From Physcomitrium patens (lineage: Eukaryota > Streptophyta > Bryopsida > Funariales > Funariaceae): a stretch of DNA of 64,000 nt. The stretch lies in NCBI RefSeq assembly GCF_000002425.4, contig NC_037273.1:6961506-7025505 (forward strand), written 5' to 3'. The notes beneath the pieces are model-generated. The model worked only from the letters and a program-made list of their open reading frames with translations, searched no databases and had not been told where the DNA came from. Positions 12,101 through 31,953 of this stretch are shown here, piece after piece (position 1 is the first letter of the stretch; each line of letters starts with the position of its first letter). A program made the position numbers and the translations under genes.

Positions 12101-13843
12101 ACACCTTGATTTCATTTATTTATTTACACTACATGCCACGTCAGAATCACATTTAATGCACACTGTACAAACAATAAGCAAGGAAGACAAAAAGGAAGAT
12201 GAAGAAAAGTTTGAAAGCACCTCTAAAACCCCTCCGATAAATTGTTCCCCCAGTCTCTTCAGTCTTCTCAGCAAGCAGCATGAATGAACGAATGAAAAAT
12301 TTCGTCCTAGATGTAGAGTATTCATTCGTGAACATTAGATACATACATCCATTTGACATCATCATCCACACCTCATTCATCCTTCCGGCACACTGTTTGG
12401 TCCCATCTCGAGAGGCTCCTGTTGTTGCAATTCTACCGACGCAGCATCTTCGGCGATATCCGCGATGCTTGTTTGGGGCTGTCGAGTTTGTGTTGCTCGA
12501 CAGCCACGAATGGCCGCACAAGTGGGCAAATGACCCGTTCCAGTATCTCATGAGTAAAACCAAAATTCTCGAAAATGAACGAAACAAGAGTTCTCACGGC
12601 GGTGAAAAGCAGGGGGCGCCAAGCTCTTCTTTCTCGCCTTGCGCGGAAGCGGAGGCCATGCGCTTCTTATCCCGCACTTCTCGACATCCTTCAACCACCT
12701 GCTGACGATCTCGTTTAATTTGGGTTCATGGTGTTCTCATCAGGGCGACAACGTCACGAAAACCGTTTGGAGAACGTCCTAGAGTTGGAAACAACTTTCG
12801 GTCGGGGTCAACTTCCCTGGTGAGAGGCTCACGGTGAGCTTCGAATCAGGTTTCTCCCCCAGAGAGCTTCGGATTTCTTAGCGTGATCGTGTTTGGTGCA
12901 ATTGTGTGCATGTTTTTATAGGGGGGTTTTGGATTACGTGAGGTGGTTGTGGTGTAAGCGCTGGTTACGATGGGTCGCGGCGCTGTTTGGACATGACAAG
13001 CGTTCTTTGTTTTGTGTAATTGTTGATGATGGGATTCGTCGTACCTTTGTTATAATGCTGGTAGTGTATGCGGGATGAGCTTGGCGCTTCTTTGAGGATT
13101 GAGTCATCATGGACCAATACAAGAATTAAGCTGCTCTCAATTGGTAACTGGAGGGGTTGGGTATTTGGTCGCCCATGATATTTTTTTAAGCCTTCGTAGC
13201 TGCATTCTTGTGAATACCTACTTAAAAAGTCGTCACTTGTGTAGAGCGTCATGTATGAGGTAGTCAATGGACCGAGTGCATGGGAGAGTGCTGATATTTG
13301 CATTGGCTCACTCACAGATTTTGGCCATGGCTTTCCATCACGTGTGCTGGTCTGTGCCCGTATTTCTGTCATTGATGTCGAATGTGAGCCCAACTGGCCA
13401 AATGTTGACATACACGCGCGTCATATTTCAAGTTGCAGACGTAATGCTTCAAGTTTCTAGAGAGGGAGAGGCCCGTGTTAATGTTATTGCGAGGCTTTCT
13501 TACACCTTATAATAGGTACAACGTCGACGCTCTTCTTGTCAAACATCGTACTTTCAGCATAAGTAGAGGATACAATAGACGTTTAGTGAATTTGACTGTT
13601 AGTTGTGTACAACTGCACTTTTCAGGATAACGAATATATGAGTCTGCGCTTTCCCGGACTATCCAATTACAAGGGATACAACAATCGTTGCACACCATTT
13701 TCTCTCTCAGACAACAAGCTTCACATCTGGGTGGCAAGTAACTGGACAAATAGTCTCAGTAGTAGCAACCTTCGAAAACCATCCAGTCGTATTGATCCTT
13801 AGTTCAAATGAAGTGATCTGGGATTTTGAAAATATATTGCAAC
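12101..13843. other. leader/promoter region upstream of F2KP, unresolved
   Basis: GC content rises here, as expected for a promoter and a possibly intron-split 5' UTR of the rightward F2KP gene. A minus-strand ORF (12153-12587, 144 codons) ends in a hydrophobic stretch but otherwise looks unlike any family I know, so I do not call it a gene. A perfect 10-bp inverted repeat is at 12477-12505. Confidence 0.45.
12477..12505. repeat. perfect 10-bp inverted repeat (hairpin)
   Basis: GGCTGTCGAG is followed after nine bases (TTTGTGTTG) by its exact reverse complement CTCGACAGCC. It lies about 1.3 kb upstream of the F2KP start codon, possibly inside the leader. Confidence 0.85.
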
Positions 13844-21122
<7,279 letters not shown>

Positions 21123-22900
21123 GCATCTTCTGTTTGTGCTCCACTCAACATTTTTATCTTCCCATTTCAATTTCATCAATGTATTGACGTTTCATTTATT
21201 CTAAAAGTAGAATAAAAAAGCAGAGTGCAAAAGCAGAGTACAGTGGATGAAAATATGTTGGGGTCCAGAAAAAAGTACTGAAAGAGGTTTTAGTGCTTCG
21301 AACCTACTTCTCTTAAACCTCTTGCTTTGTTTCAAAATTACAAAAGACAGAAATAAAGCAAGGTTAAGAAATATAGCAAGATTATTTTTTTTACCCATTT
21401 CATAATTCTCACTTCCATGCTAAATTAGTCTTGCGCTACTTGTTGATTTTACATAAATATTGCTTTGATACTCATCTAAGATTAATGTTTTCATTGACTA
21501 GATTTTTATTTTATTTTATTTATTTATTTTTTCCACAACGAGGCAACCAATTGTCGGATCACATTTCCTTTGGTGTGTAATGTAGCATTGGCAGATCACA
21601 TCACACTTTTGCATACAAGCTTTGACATGTAGTTTGAATTTTATTTATAATTATTCTTGCCATAACTTACTAAATTCTGCGCTTCCTAGTTTCGGCAATG
21701 CAGGTAGCTCTTTACAATTCCATCACTGAATTCCGAAATGCTCGAACTGTAAAGTTGTGAGGCATGGCATGTGTTGATAACTATTCCTTTCTTTAATCAC
21801 CATGTAATAAATTCATACAATGGCACATTCGGCGTGATCAGAGCTGCTTTCCCTTGTTTTGATGCTAAGAAGAATGTGTAAGTTTCAAGCAAATCATTCA
21901 ATACAGCATTGATCTGTTGTTGCTTTCTGCTTCAACTTAAACTGTGATCTGGGGCTATCTGTTATCAACCAACCTAGTTTGGTCACTGATTACTTTGTTA
22001 CCCTGCGCAATTGGTTTTACTAAATGCATTGATAAAAGTGGTACGTGATGCCCACTGTTCCTTCAAAAGATACTTCAGATAATTGCGAATCCCATAGCCG
22101 TCCTCACTAACTGGTTGAATCTCTATCTCGATTCAGTACCTTTCACTGGCAACCAATTCAGTTGGTAGAGTTGGAGCTTCAATGCGACAGCTCTCCAGAT
22201 CTTTTAACTTCGACCTCAATCAAGACGCTCACTCGACCTTCGTAATGTACATGAAAAACATGACCACGAACTCCGATCTCATGAATATTGACGAACACAA
22301 AGAAGGGATTGGTCAAGTAACACTACCAAGCACTGCGCCTACTCTCCTAATTCATGTAACTCTCTAATCTTTCTCATCAAAATAAGGCACCTTATAATCA
22401 AAACTAAAGAGAACCCACTATTTTCTCTCTTCTATGCATGAATTATTGCAGAGCAGGCTCACCTAACATTTCTGTGAAGCACAACGGCTCACTGTCAAAG
22501 CTGAGCAAACCGCTATTACTAAGCATGTGGGGGGTTTGCCATATATCCAAACGGAATGCTGGCGCTACACTTGATCACTCCAGACAACAACCAGCCAAAT
22601 CATTTGGGCGCTCAATTGGGTGAATGTATTGAGCGCGAAAGCATGGACGTCTGAACCTCACTAATTGAATTAGAGAATGGTGAATCGACCAGATTGAGAT
22701 GGGTAGTTGCCCTTTCCAGCTAACCGTCTCATAACATCTCTCTGGCCTGCTCTCCTTGGATTTCCACATTTTCACGATACTAGACCACTTCATAGACCAA
22801 ACGCGGTTACTGATTCTTCCGAGTTTACTTGCATTTCCCACATCCATCCTGCTAGGTTTATCATAGCGAGCGTGTTGCACTTATCTTGTAGCTGTCAGGC
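21123..22900. other. F2KP 3' UTR and QCR9 promoter region
   Basis: About 1.8 kb between two rightward genes. It is AT-rich to about 21.7 kb, then less so. I see no supportable coding exon. The region from about 22.1 kb is probably the QCR9 promoter and leader. Confidence 0.5.
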
Positions 22901-23826
22901 ATGGGGCGATTTCAGAGTGAGTCTGTGGCAGAGCAGATATATCGTGCCTTCACTCGAAAGAACTCTGTCTATGTCTCAGTGATCATGATTGGCGCCATCG
23001 TCGGAGAAAGGGTAAAGATCTCAACATTCAGCTGGACAGAATTTCTACAGTTGATCTTGGCCATTATAAAATCCTCCGTCCTGTCAGTGATTCGTCTTTG
23101 GAGCGTCTCTGAGCATTACAATCGGAACCACATAAGGATGTTTGTAGAAAACTGAGTCGCCATGTTCTGCAATATGGAATCGGCGTGTGCTCCGGGTCGT
23201 TGTTCATCTCAGACAGGCGTAAAACATGTCACATGAGGTTTGACCCAATCTTTACCTCTAGGCTGATTTTCGGGTCAAGGCACTTGAGCTTTGCATTGCA
23301 TTAGTCTCCGTGTTCATGACATTCTACAGAAGATGTGCATGTGACGAAGTCATGGCCAACAAATATCTCAGAAGCCTCTGTCATTGAAAATGGATCTGCC
23401 CGGGCTTCGAGATTAGCATGACTGCGGGCTGCTCATCTTTAGGAAACGCCAACTTTCAGAAGCATACACGCGGAATTGTAACCGTTTGGTTGGGAGTACT
23501 CGTGGATGCAGGTGGTGTCAGGTTTCGTAGATGGGTGTTGGGCTTCGCACAATCAAGGAGTAAGTCTCATTCCGTGGCATAGTCAGGGTTTCATTCTGAG
23601 AACACGTAGTTTTTTGTGGCATGCCATACGCCTCAGGCTGTGGATTCAGTCAAGAAACCTTGCTCTGCTTTGTTTTGTTAATGGTGCAAATCTTCTCACA
23701 TCTGCGACTGGAAACCACTCGATGATTCTGTGTTGTTTACATTTTTTTTGTGGTAGTGCTTACAATGTGCAGAAATTTTACAAAGACATTCCTAATTTAG
23801 GATCTCTAGCCGAAGAGGAAGAATGA
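22901..23826 (+). CDS. QCR9: cytochrome b-c1 complex subunit 9 (ubiquinol-cytochrome c reductase 7.2-kDa type)
   Basis: Small single-pass subunit of mitochondrial complex III, needed for stability around cytochrome c1 and the Rieske protein. Three exons: 22901-23011, 23512-23559 and 23773-23826 (stop TGA 23824-23826), all joining in phase 0; 70 aa against about 72 in Arabidopsis as I remember it. The N-terminus EQIYRAFTRKNSVYVSVI and the membrane segment IMIGAIVGER match the family core (Y..RRNSVY..F...GA..GER). Exon 2 gives the GF..GCWASHNQG stretch corresponding to the family's VHKLWE..N.GK. Exon 3 gives KFYKDIPNLGSLAEEEE, corresponding to K.YEDI..LGQ plus an acidic tail. The gene is easy to miss because no exon exceeds 37 codons. 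Confidence 0.9.
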
Positions 23827-25319
23827 AGATGACATGGTCCTTGATCATGGTTTAGTTCACTCTCATAATCAAAAAAGCGACTAAAGTTCAGCTTGCTTTT
23901 TAATATGCTTGCCTCTTATTGATGCTTGTCCATTATTTTCCTTAAAAGAAATCAGCATTTGATGGAGGATCATGAAACATTTGAAAAGAAAAGGGATGAA
24001 TTAACTTGCACTCAAACAACTGTCGATTAGAATAGATAATTCCATGGTGACCAAGACCCAGCAGATGTGATGCTTAGTCTGACTGTTTGTGTTAGCAATG
24101 CAGAAATCTTTACTGCAGACAAATGCAAAATAATGGCACTAAAACTGCAAGGATTGGAGCAAGAAGCAACATGTTTCGTTAACGTCATGGTGTCTAAACT
24201 ACGTATGAGTAAGTTATGTATGTTTTTATTCTAATTTTACTTTATTTCAGCAGATGGAATACTTGTCCCAGCTGTATTCAGAAGAAACTGGTCATGTAAT
24301 GTTTATGCCTATATTTTGTGATTTTTTGGGCAAGGGTTAGTGCTGATGGGTAGTGTGTGTGGGTAGGTTCTATTTGAGATCATAGTTTTCTTAATTTATT
24401 TTTAAATATGTTTAAACGTGATATTTTCCTACTAATAAATAGTTTTAGAATTTTCTACTATTTTATTCTTCCTATTAAAAGTGTATTTGTACATGTCAAT
24501 CCTTCCAGTGAATATTTTGATTTTAATCTTACATAACAACTATGTATTAGAAGTTTGGATAGTGTTTTTTATTTTTATTTTTCAAGAAATTGTATTTGTA
24601 CACTTTTATCTTTTTTACTTTTTTACTTTTATTTTTTTGCTGAATATGGTAAATGTTTTCGATATAGCACTGGATCTAAACAAAATTGATATTATTGTAA
24701 ATAAAAAATATATGTAATTTAAATTAATATACTAAATAACTTTGTTCTTATTTTGTGAAGATGGAAAAAAATAGCAATAAAACTGCAAGTCACATGCACT
24801 AAATTTAATAAATGATTGATTTTTGTTAATTTCATAAAATTTTGGACAATTGTTTTATGTTTCAACAAGATACAAAATTAAATAATAAAAAAAAAATGAT
24901 ATTTAAAGTGAATTATTAATGCTATATCTCCAATTGATATTGCTATGTAGACAACTAGCTAATAATATGCCATTTACTTTTGTACATTTTTTCCTTTCTT
25001 TGCTTTAGGAAAGTATGGTAATTGTGAGGGAGACAATGAATATTTTGTGAAGACATAAATTATGAGATATTTTTTTTAAATAAAATATTTTCCAAAAAAA
25101 ATAAGTCATTTAAAAAAAAATTGGTTTCTAAAAACGCAAAAGAACTTATTTTGTAATTTATTCTATTTTTGGGTCAATATTGGGATTAAATATAGGATTG
25201 CCAAATGTGTCCTAAGCATAGAAGCAAGGTTTTTTTGTCAATTTAAGTAGTGTGGAACATAGCAATATCAATTGAAGATATAGTATTGGTAATTCTTTAT
25301 TTAAATTAGAACTATAAAG

Positions 25320-25354
<35 letters not shown>

Positions 25355-26543
25355 CAGATAATTTTAAAATTTTAATAAAATAAGTCACAAATTTATTATT
25401 ATAGTTTATTTTTCTTTAATGTAATTAATTTGTAACTTTTGTAAATTTATAAATTCTAATACACTTCTTGTTTAAATTTAAAAAGAAGTTTATGTGAAGG
25501 TTCTTAATATTATAAAGTTTTTATTTTTTATTTTTATTTTTTTTGTTACCAAAACACACATTTTGATAATTATAAGAAAAACATAAAGAGTTTTTATGTT
25601 TTGACCAACCTTATTTAGGACCATTACAATTTCTTTAGAAGATACTTTGCAAAAACACTTTCAACAATAGTTGATAATAATGGTTTAATATACATCTCTG
25701 CACTATACAAGCATAATATCATTTCTCATGTTACAATCCATAAAGTTTTATAAGATCTTTTTCAATTTCTTCTTTTTTCTTGCACAAATTTATCTATGAA
25801 TTCTCATCTCACAACTCTAACCAACTTCTCTTTAATATTTTAGTTACATAAAAGTATATGTACATATAGATTAAATCTTGTGTATTATTCTACCAAAAAA
25901 TATTGCAAATCTCACCACTTGTAGAAAATTAAAATATTTTTATTCACAAAATACAATCACAAAAAATAATATAAACAAAAGCAACGTTTCACACTACCAA
26001 TTTTTTTCACCAAGCAAGTATATAGGTGTACATTATTATTCATCTTCACCTAATTCTTCATCGACATCCAATTAAGTTAACGCACAAGAAACAAACACAA
26101 GCCATGAAATGACAAAGAAATGATTTTAAAACTAGGCACCAATGAACAAGCAACAGAGCACAGATATATTTTCCCATTACCTAGCAAAACAAAACTCACA
26201 AATGAAACAAAGAAAAAGGAGACAAGTGTATACAAAAACATACTTAAATATACACAAATATATACCCAGTTTCGAAGACTGCTCAGAAGACCACACCCTA
26301 CTAAATGCATCATGAAGAAGCATACGCTGGAAGCAAAACCAGCGATAGATCATGAGATTCACAGCGTTGACAGAAGCACCGCTCTTGAGCTCAATTGTGT
26401 GAATGAGTGTGTCAGTATGTGTCTGTGAGTGTGTCTGTGTGTTTGTGCACAGCAGATCCAAAGTTGCTTGCAAACTTGGTGCTCTCATCAAAGTGAGTGA
26501 AGAAGCTTTCAAAGGGTGTGGTGAAGGCAGCGACACTGCGAGT
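23827..26543. other. QCR9 3' UTR and AT-rich intergenic desert
   Basis: Past the presumed 3' UTR (to about 24.3 kb) the sequence is strongly AT-rich, with an (AT)n run near 25320-25351. No gene is supported. 26.1-26.5 kb is probably the 3' UTR side of the leftward P450 and contains a degenerate GTGT-rich stretch near 26400-26447. Confidence 0.6.
25320..25351. repeat. (AT)n microsatellite
   Basis: Pure AT dinucleotide run of about 30 bases in AT-rich spacer. Confidence 0.9.
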
Positions 26544-28664
26544 TCAGTGCTCAAGCTTAGATGCTTGTCTGCTACTGAAGATAAGCTTCATGCCATACTT
26601 GGGTCTTGTTAACAAGCTTGAATAAGGGTGGTGCTTGTAATGCGGCGACACCGAGAGCCGAAAGCGCCGAAGCACCATAGCAACCACCAGTTTGAGCTCC
26701 ATTAAAGCGAATTCTTTGCCTATGCACATCTTGGGCCCCATGCTGAACGGCAGAAACGCACGTGGGTGTTTGCAAGCTTTCGAGACACCGTGCTCGAATC
26801 TGTCGGGCTTGAACTTGTGGGCATCATCTCCCCAAATCTCAGGGTCTTGGTTGTATGATACTATGGGGATTTCCACTGTGAGCCCTTTCGGAATGAACAA
26901 TTCGTTGATTTGCATATCCTTTGTGGCTACCTTGGAGACGGAGATGACGGCCGGGAACAACCGCATGGTTTCGTTCACTATCATCCCCACCTGCGCTTTG
27001 AACGATGTCATGGTAAGTAAATGCATTGTGCACTTCACACTGAATGCAAAATAGAACGTGGAGGGTGGATCTTATTGGAAGGAAATCCAGTGAGCTTACA
27101 ATTTTCAGTCGATTGAGTGTGGTGGAGTCATATGCTTCCGTTTCGCCAACCTCCTCGAGAACCTCTTGTCGAGCCCGATCCTGCCATTCAGGATACCTCG
27201 CAAGCTGCAGGAGTGTGAAGGTAAGCACAGTTGCGACTGTGTCTTGCCCCGCAAAGAAGAAGAGCTTCGCGTTATTGAAAACAGAAGCAAGGTTGAATTC
27301 GGTAGCTGTCTCATCTGTGGAATTGGATGCAGCTGCTAGCATTATCCCGAGAAGATCATTACCGTAAGACGCCGTGTCTCCTCGCTCCGCTGCTTTCCGC
27401 CGCTCTGTGATGAGCTCGTGAAGCGAACTATCGATTGTAGATCTCAACCGCGCCATAGTGACGTTCGTTTGTGTAGGAAGATACCTGCAGAATTCTTTTC
27501 GTAAGCATTCATTCCACAGCGCAGTCGAGCAAGTTGCTTCAATTTCAGTAACCGTTCAGAAAGCGTGGATGGTGAGCTAATTACGTGAATCCTGGAATCC
27601 AGTACCACCCGCTGTGTAAATTTTGAAAGAGAAGGTTGACGTATTCCCTCTGCGTCTGATATATCTCCTTCGCCTTTTCGTGATCAGTTCCGAACGCCGT
27701 GTGGGCGATGATGTTGCCAGAAATTGTATGCAAATCCTCCTCCAAGTTGAACTCAGCTGTGCCACCTGCTCTAGCCACCTCCTCTTCCCAGCTCTTCAAC
27801 ACCGGCTCCGCGCCTTTCACCATGCCCTCTACCATGCCCTGCCAGTGCCACCAGTTCTAACCAATTACACACACACGCACACTCTCACACGCAACTCAAT
27901 GTTCAGAAGCAAATTTCAGTGCTCAGCTATGACACGACCATGTACGATGAAGAGGATATCTGGAATGATGATGTGCGAGTTACCTTTAAGGGGTCGTGGT
28001 AAAAGAAGGGATTGAGTGTGCGTCGCTCAATAGCCCATTTCTCACCTGTTAAGTTATCCAAGCCCATGCCAACAAAATTCGATAACATTTTGATATCTTG
28101 AGGGTGCCTCTGGAAAAACTCATATTGCGACAAAAGGACCTCTTTGGCAAGACCTGGATCTTTCGAAACCAGTTTTGCGTGCGGTCCTCGCCAGTACAGG
28201 AATCGTTTTCCTGTGCAGAGATCCAAAATAATGTTAAAACCCATTCAATTGTCCCTCATTCAACGAATTCCAAAATGAGGCCATAACCAGCCTATATGAA
28301 TCGTACAATGTGCAAACTCACCGAATTTGGGAAAATACATGTGAAAATGAGGGCTGACGGTCCGCATCGAGTCGTGGTCTTCATCAAGAGGCAAAGACTC
28401 AGGAACCGACTTGACATACGCGTTCAATTCAGCCGTGGTGCCAAAGATCGGGTGGAAAGGGGGTCCTTCAATCCCTTGCTTCGCCATGATGCGCCCTATG
28501 CTCAGCGGATCATACAAGTACGTTTTCACCAACGAAAACACAACTCTCACGATCGCACTAGCAACAAAAGCAAGTAACACCACCCCAAGTGCGTTTCTCA
28601 CATCCTCCGGAATTGCCAAGGCCGCAAAACGAACCCATTGTGTGAACACCATATCGCCAGGCAC
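26544..28664 (-). CDS. cytochrome P450, clan 72
   Basis: Membrane-anchored heme monooxygenase of the ER, substrate unknown. Exons in transcript order: 28664-28322, 28210-27984, 27838-27585, 27484-27100 and 26990-26544 (stop 26546-26544); 551 aa, a little long for the family. An N-terminal hydrophobic anchor (about 24-45, NALGVVLLAFVASAIVRVVF) is followed by a proline hinge with PPFHPIFG. The I-helix oxygen-binding motif is AGQDT (353-357). The K-helix is ETMR (E410, R413), then FKPDRF (463-468). The heme loop is FSMGPKMCIG with the ligand C492. All expected residues are present, so the enzyme should be active. The WKHHRR-like C-helix region (GEKWAIERRTLNPFF) and the exon pattern fit clan 72 (CYP72/709/714/734/735 group, which includes hormone-modifying enzymes). 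I cannot assign a CYP family; a bryophyte-specific one is plausible. Confidence 0.93.
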
Positions 28665-31610
28665 CGCAACAGCACATGAACACGCTGCAGTATGGGGAAT
28701 CAGAATCCCGCCCTACTCTGCCAACCCTCTGCACCGCTCAGAAAGCGAACTATCACAAAAAAAACCTTCGTAATGACAAGTTTTTCATGGTGCTGTCTCC
28801 GAGGTTCCAGCTCCGAAGTCGAGCCCACAACTGAACAGGAAACTGACGATAACAGATCCAAGACTGTGACGTGAAGCAGGAGTCAGCATGATAGGAATAG
28901 AAAGTGGGAATTATCTGATTCTGTGGGATGCGAGGATGCTACGTTTAGTAGTGCGACGCTGCTGTAGCGTCATGGATTCTGCATCACCACCACCACCACA
29001 TTGCCTGGCTAGCACACCAGAAAGCAAGCAAACCCAGCTTCGACATCGTGGCCATGGATCCCAATTCACTGGCTTCACCATCCCCAGCTTCGTCTTCTCC
29101 TTCGCTCTGCGTGCGGCTCGCCTCGCGGCAGCTGGCGCACGCGGCTCACGAAATAATGTGCTTCGCTCATAACATTCCCCAGTTTTCCTTCTAGTTTTGT
29201 TTCTTTCTTTTCGCTTTAATGCACAAGATGCACAGTTCACGATATTTAACACATATTTGTATCCACCTTTTCATTATTTAAAGGTGAAGACAAATATGGA
29301 TAGGTGCATTTGTCAAGTCATTTTTAATATATCTTTTATGAAAATGTGAATACAAATGTACTTGATTTCTTTTGTGTTCACTTGTATTCTTTTTGTATAC
29401 TTTCGTATTTGACAAGTGCACTTGTATTCTTTTTTATATTTTTTTGTATGAAATTATTTTGACATGTGCATTTGTATTTATCAGGTATTTCAAGATTGGT
29501 GTTCTGTCAAAACATTTTTATATCTTTTAGTTATTTTGAAAGACTATTGTTAATTTCTTTTTAAAAAATAATCAACTTATTCTATGATTTTTTGAAAATA
29601 ATTACTTGTGTTTTTGAAATAAATATAAATAAATAAAAATTGGTAGAAGTAAGTAGAAATATAAGTTGGTCAATAATACATTTTTTTGATTAAAAAATAT
29701 CAAAAAAACTTCATATAAATAGAAGTTGGTTCAATAAGTATCTTGAGATATGCCATGCAATGCAATAAATCTTATGAACCATGCAATATTAAATAAGTAT
29801 CCTTAAATATGCCATGCATTGTGTATGCAATAAGCCTAAAATTGTATGATTAACTTATCATATAATAACATTAAACAAACTTAGACTACAAGTACACTAC
29901 AAATTGCTATACAAACACCAATTATATCAATACACACATTGAAGGTCTCTAATTGCCTACTCTAGACTCCTTCTTGTCTTAATATAGATCCTAGTCCTCT
30001 CCTCCCCTTCTTCTTTATCTTAGTGCAAGTCTTGGATTTCCTCCCCAACTTCCTACTCTTGTTGATGGGACAAAGAATAAAAGAAGGTTGTTTGGAATCA
30101 ATACTAGGACAAAGAAGAAGGAATCTAAAGTAGCCAATTAGAGGCCTTTGGTATATATATAGCAATTTGAGGTGTTCTTGTAGCTTGAGCCTATTAAATA
30201 TTAATATATTTTTATGACCATTTTTAATCACTTTTAATATAAAGAAGTTATAAATAATATCTCTTAAAGACAAAATTTGTTAATCTATAATTCTTACAAA
30301 TGCTAGTTTTATTTTAATTTTATTGATGATGCTTTGTAAATTTAGTGAATCTATTGTTTAAAAAAAATACTTTTAAAATCTTATTAGATTAATATAAGAT
30401 TAAAGATTTTAAATTTTAGATTATAGACAAGGTTTAGATGATAATATAAGAATATTATAAGATGATATTGTAAAAAAAACTATTTGCATAAAATTTATCA
30501 TAATTATATTAATTATCTTTATAAATTTTTATCTTCTAATGTGATTATATTTTTGGTATTATATAAGGTTTAGATTTAGTTTTTATATTGAAAAATATTA
30601 ATTAGAATACATTTCATTGTTTTATAACTAGATATACCAAAAAACTAAACAATGATGATATTTTATATATTACAAGAGTTTTAAATTTTATATGATAATT
30701 TACATATCTTTTATTGTTGATTTTTGAAACTTAATAAGTTATAGAAAATTATAAAAATAAAAATAAAATTGCCAACATGTATTTTTTAAAAAAATATTAA
30801 TAACAAATTGTCATATCTGACTTTGAAATTAACTTTTTGGTTCAATATTCAAAAATAAAGAAAATTAGGAATTAATGTTTTTGCATCATGTTGTAATTTA
30901 TATATAAAATTGGCTATTAAATTAGAAATTATTCTACTTGATATTAATTACAAGAAAGAAAAATTATAAATCATATACAAATACAAATGTTCCTTTGAAA
31001 AACTACATAATACTTTTGTCTATGTGTATATATATATACTGTGATTTTTCTATAAATACTACTAATTTGTCTAATTTTTGATATTTTATTTTATAAATGA
31101 TAGAAACTAAGGTAATATATTTTTTATTTAGCAAATTTATAATAAACCTAACTTATAATATCAATGTTAGATAATTATATAGTTTAAATTTAATAATAGG
31201 TTTTATTTAGTTGATAAATTTTCAAATTTTAGATCTTATACGATTAAATTTCTTTAAAAAAAATTAAAAGACGTTCTTATGTTTTATATTAAACAATAAA
31301 ATTATTCAAAAAATCCTTTAAAACTAGTTAATACTATTGCTAATTATATTATTGAATAGAATTAATTAATTAATTTTTTTGCATTTAAGTTCGCATATGT
31401 TATCTTCTATTTTTATTAATTTTTTCATAAATATAAGTTTTTTGATGTAGTAAAAATTCTTATAGAATGTATATATATAATTTCTTAGTTTTTAAATTTA
31501 TTTAAATAAATACTCACTTATTTTTAAAAAATCAAACTCTTAAATTATGTTTGTTAGAAATAAATTTATACAAACTTATTAAATGACAAATAATACACAC
31601 ATAGTTAGAA

Positions 31611-31640
31611 ATAATAATAATAATAATAATAATAATAATT
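31611..31640. repeat. (AAT)n microsatellite
   Basis: About ten trinucleotide units in AT-rich spacer. Confidence 0.9.
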
Positions 31641-31770
31641 AACATTGAAAATAGGTTTATTTCTAAAATAACAAAGAATCAATATGACTTTTGTCACATA
31701 CAAAGAAATTAATAAGTTTTAAATCAAAATTAGAAAGATTAAATATGGCCATCATATATGGCCTCAATCC

Positions 31771-31774
<4 letters not shown>

Positions 31775-31803
<29 letters not shown>
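31775..31803. repeat. (AT)n microsatellite
   Basis: Pure AT run between the two (AAT)n runs. Confidence 0.9.
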
Positions 31804-31806
<3 letters not shown>

Positions 31807-31924
31807 TTAAAAAAAAGATCACATACAAGTTTTCTAAAGACTATAAGGCTTACAAAATAAGTTGTCCAATTTGTAAATCACTCTTATAATAGACATTTAA
31901 ATCTAGAAGTGTTTTTAAAAGAAA

Positions 31925-31953
31925 ATAATAATAATAATAATAATAATAATAAT
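31925..31953. repeat. (AAT)n microsatellite
   Basis: Second AAT trinucleotide run, about 300 bases from the first. Confidence 0.9.

Noticed and set aside
12153..12587. 144-codon minus-strand ORF with a hydrophobic C-terminus
   Set aside because: No family resemblance. It overlaps other-frame ORFs and partly translates degenerate GATG-like DNA. The position suits the F2KP promoter or leader.
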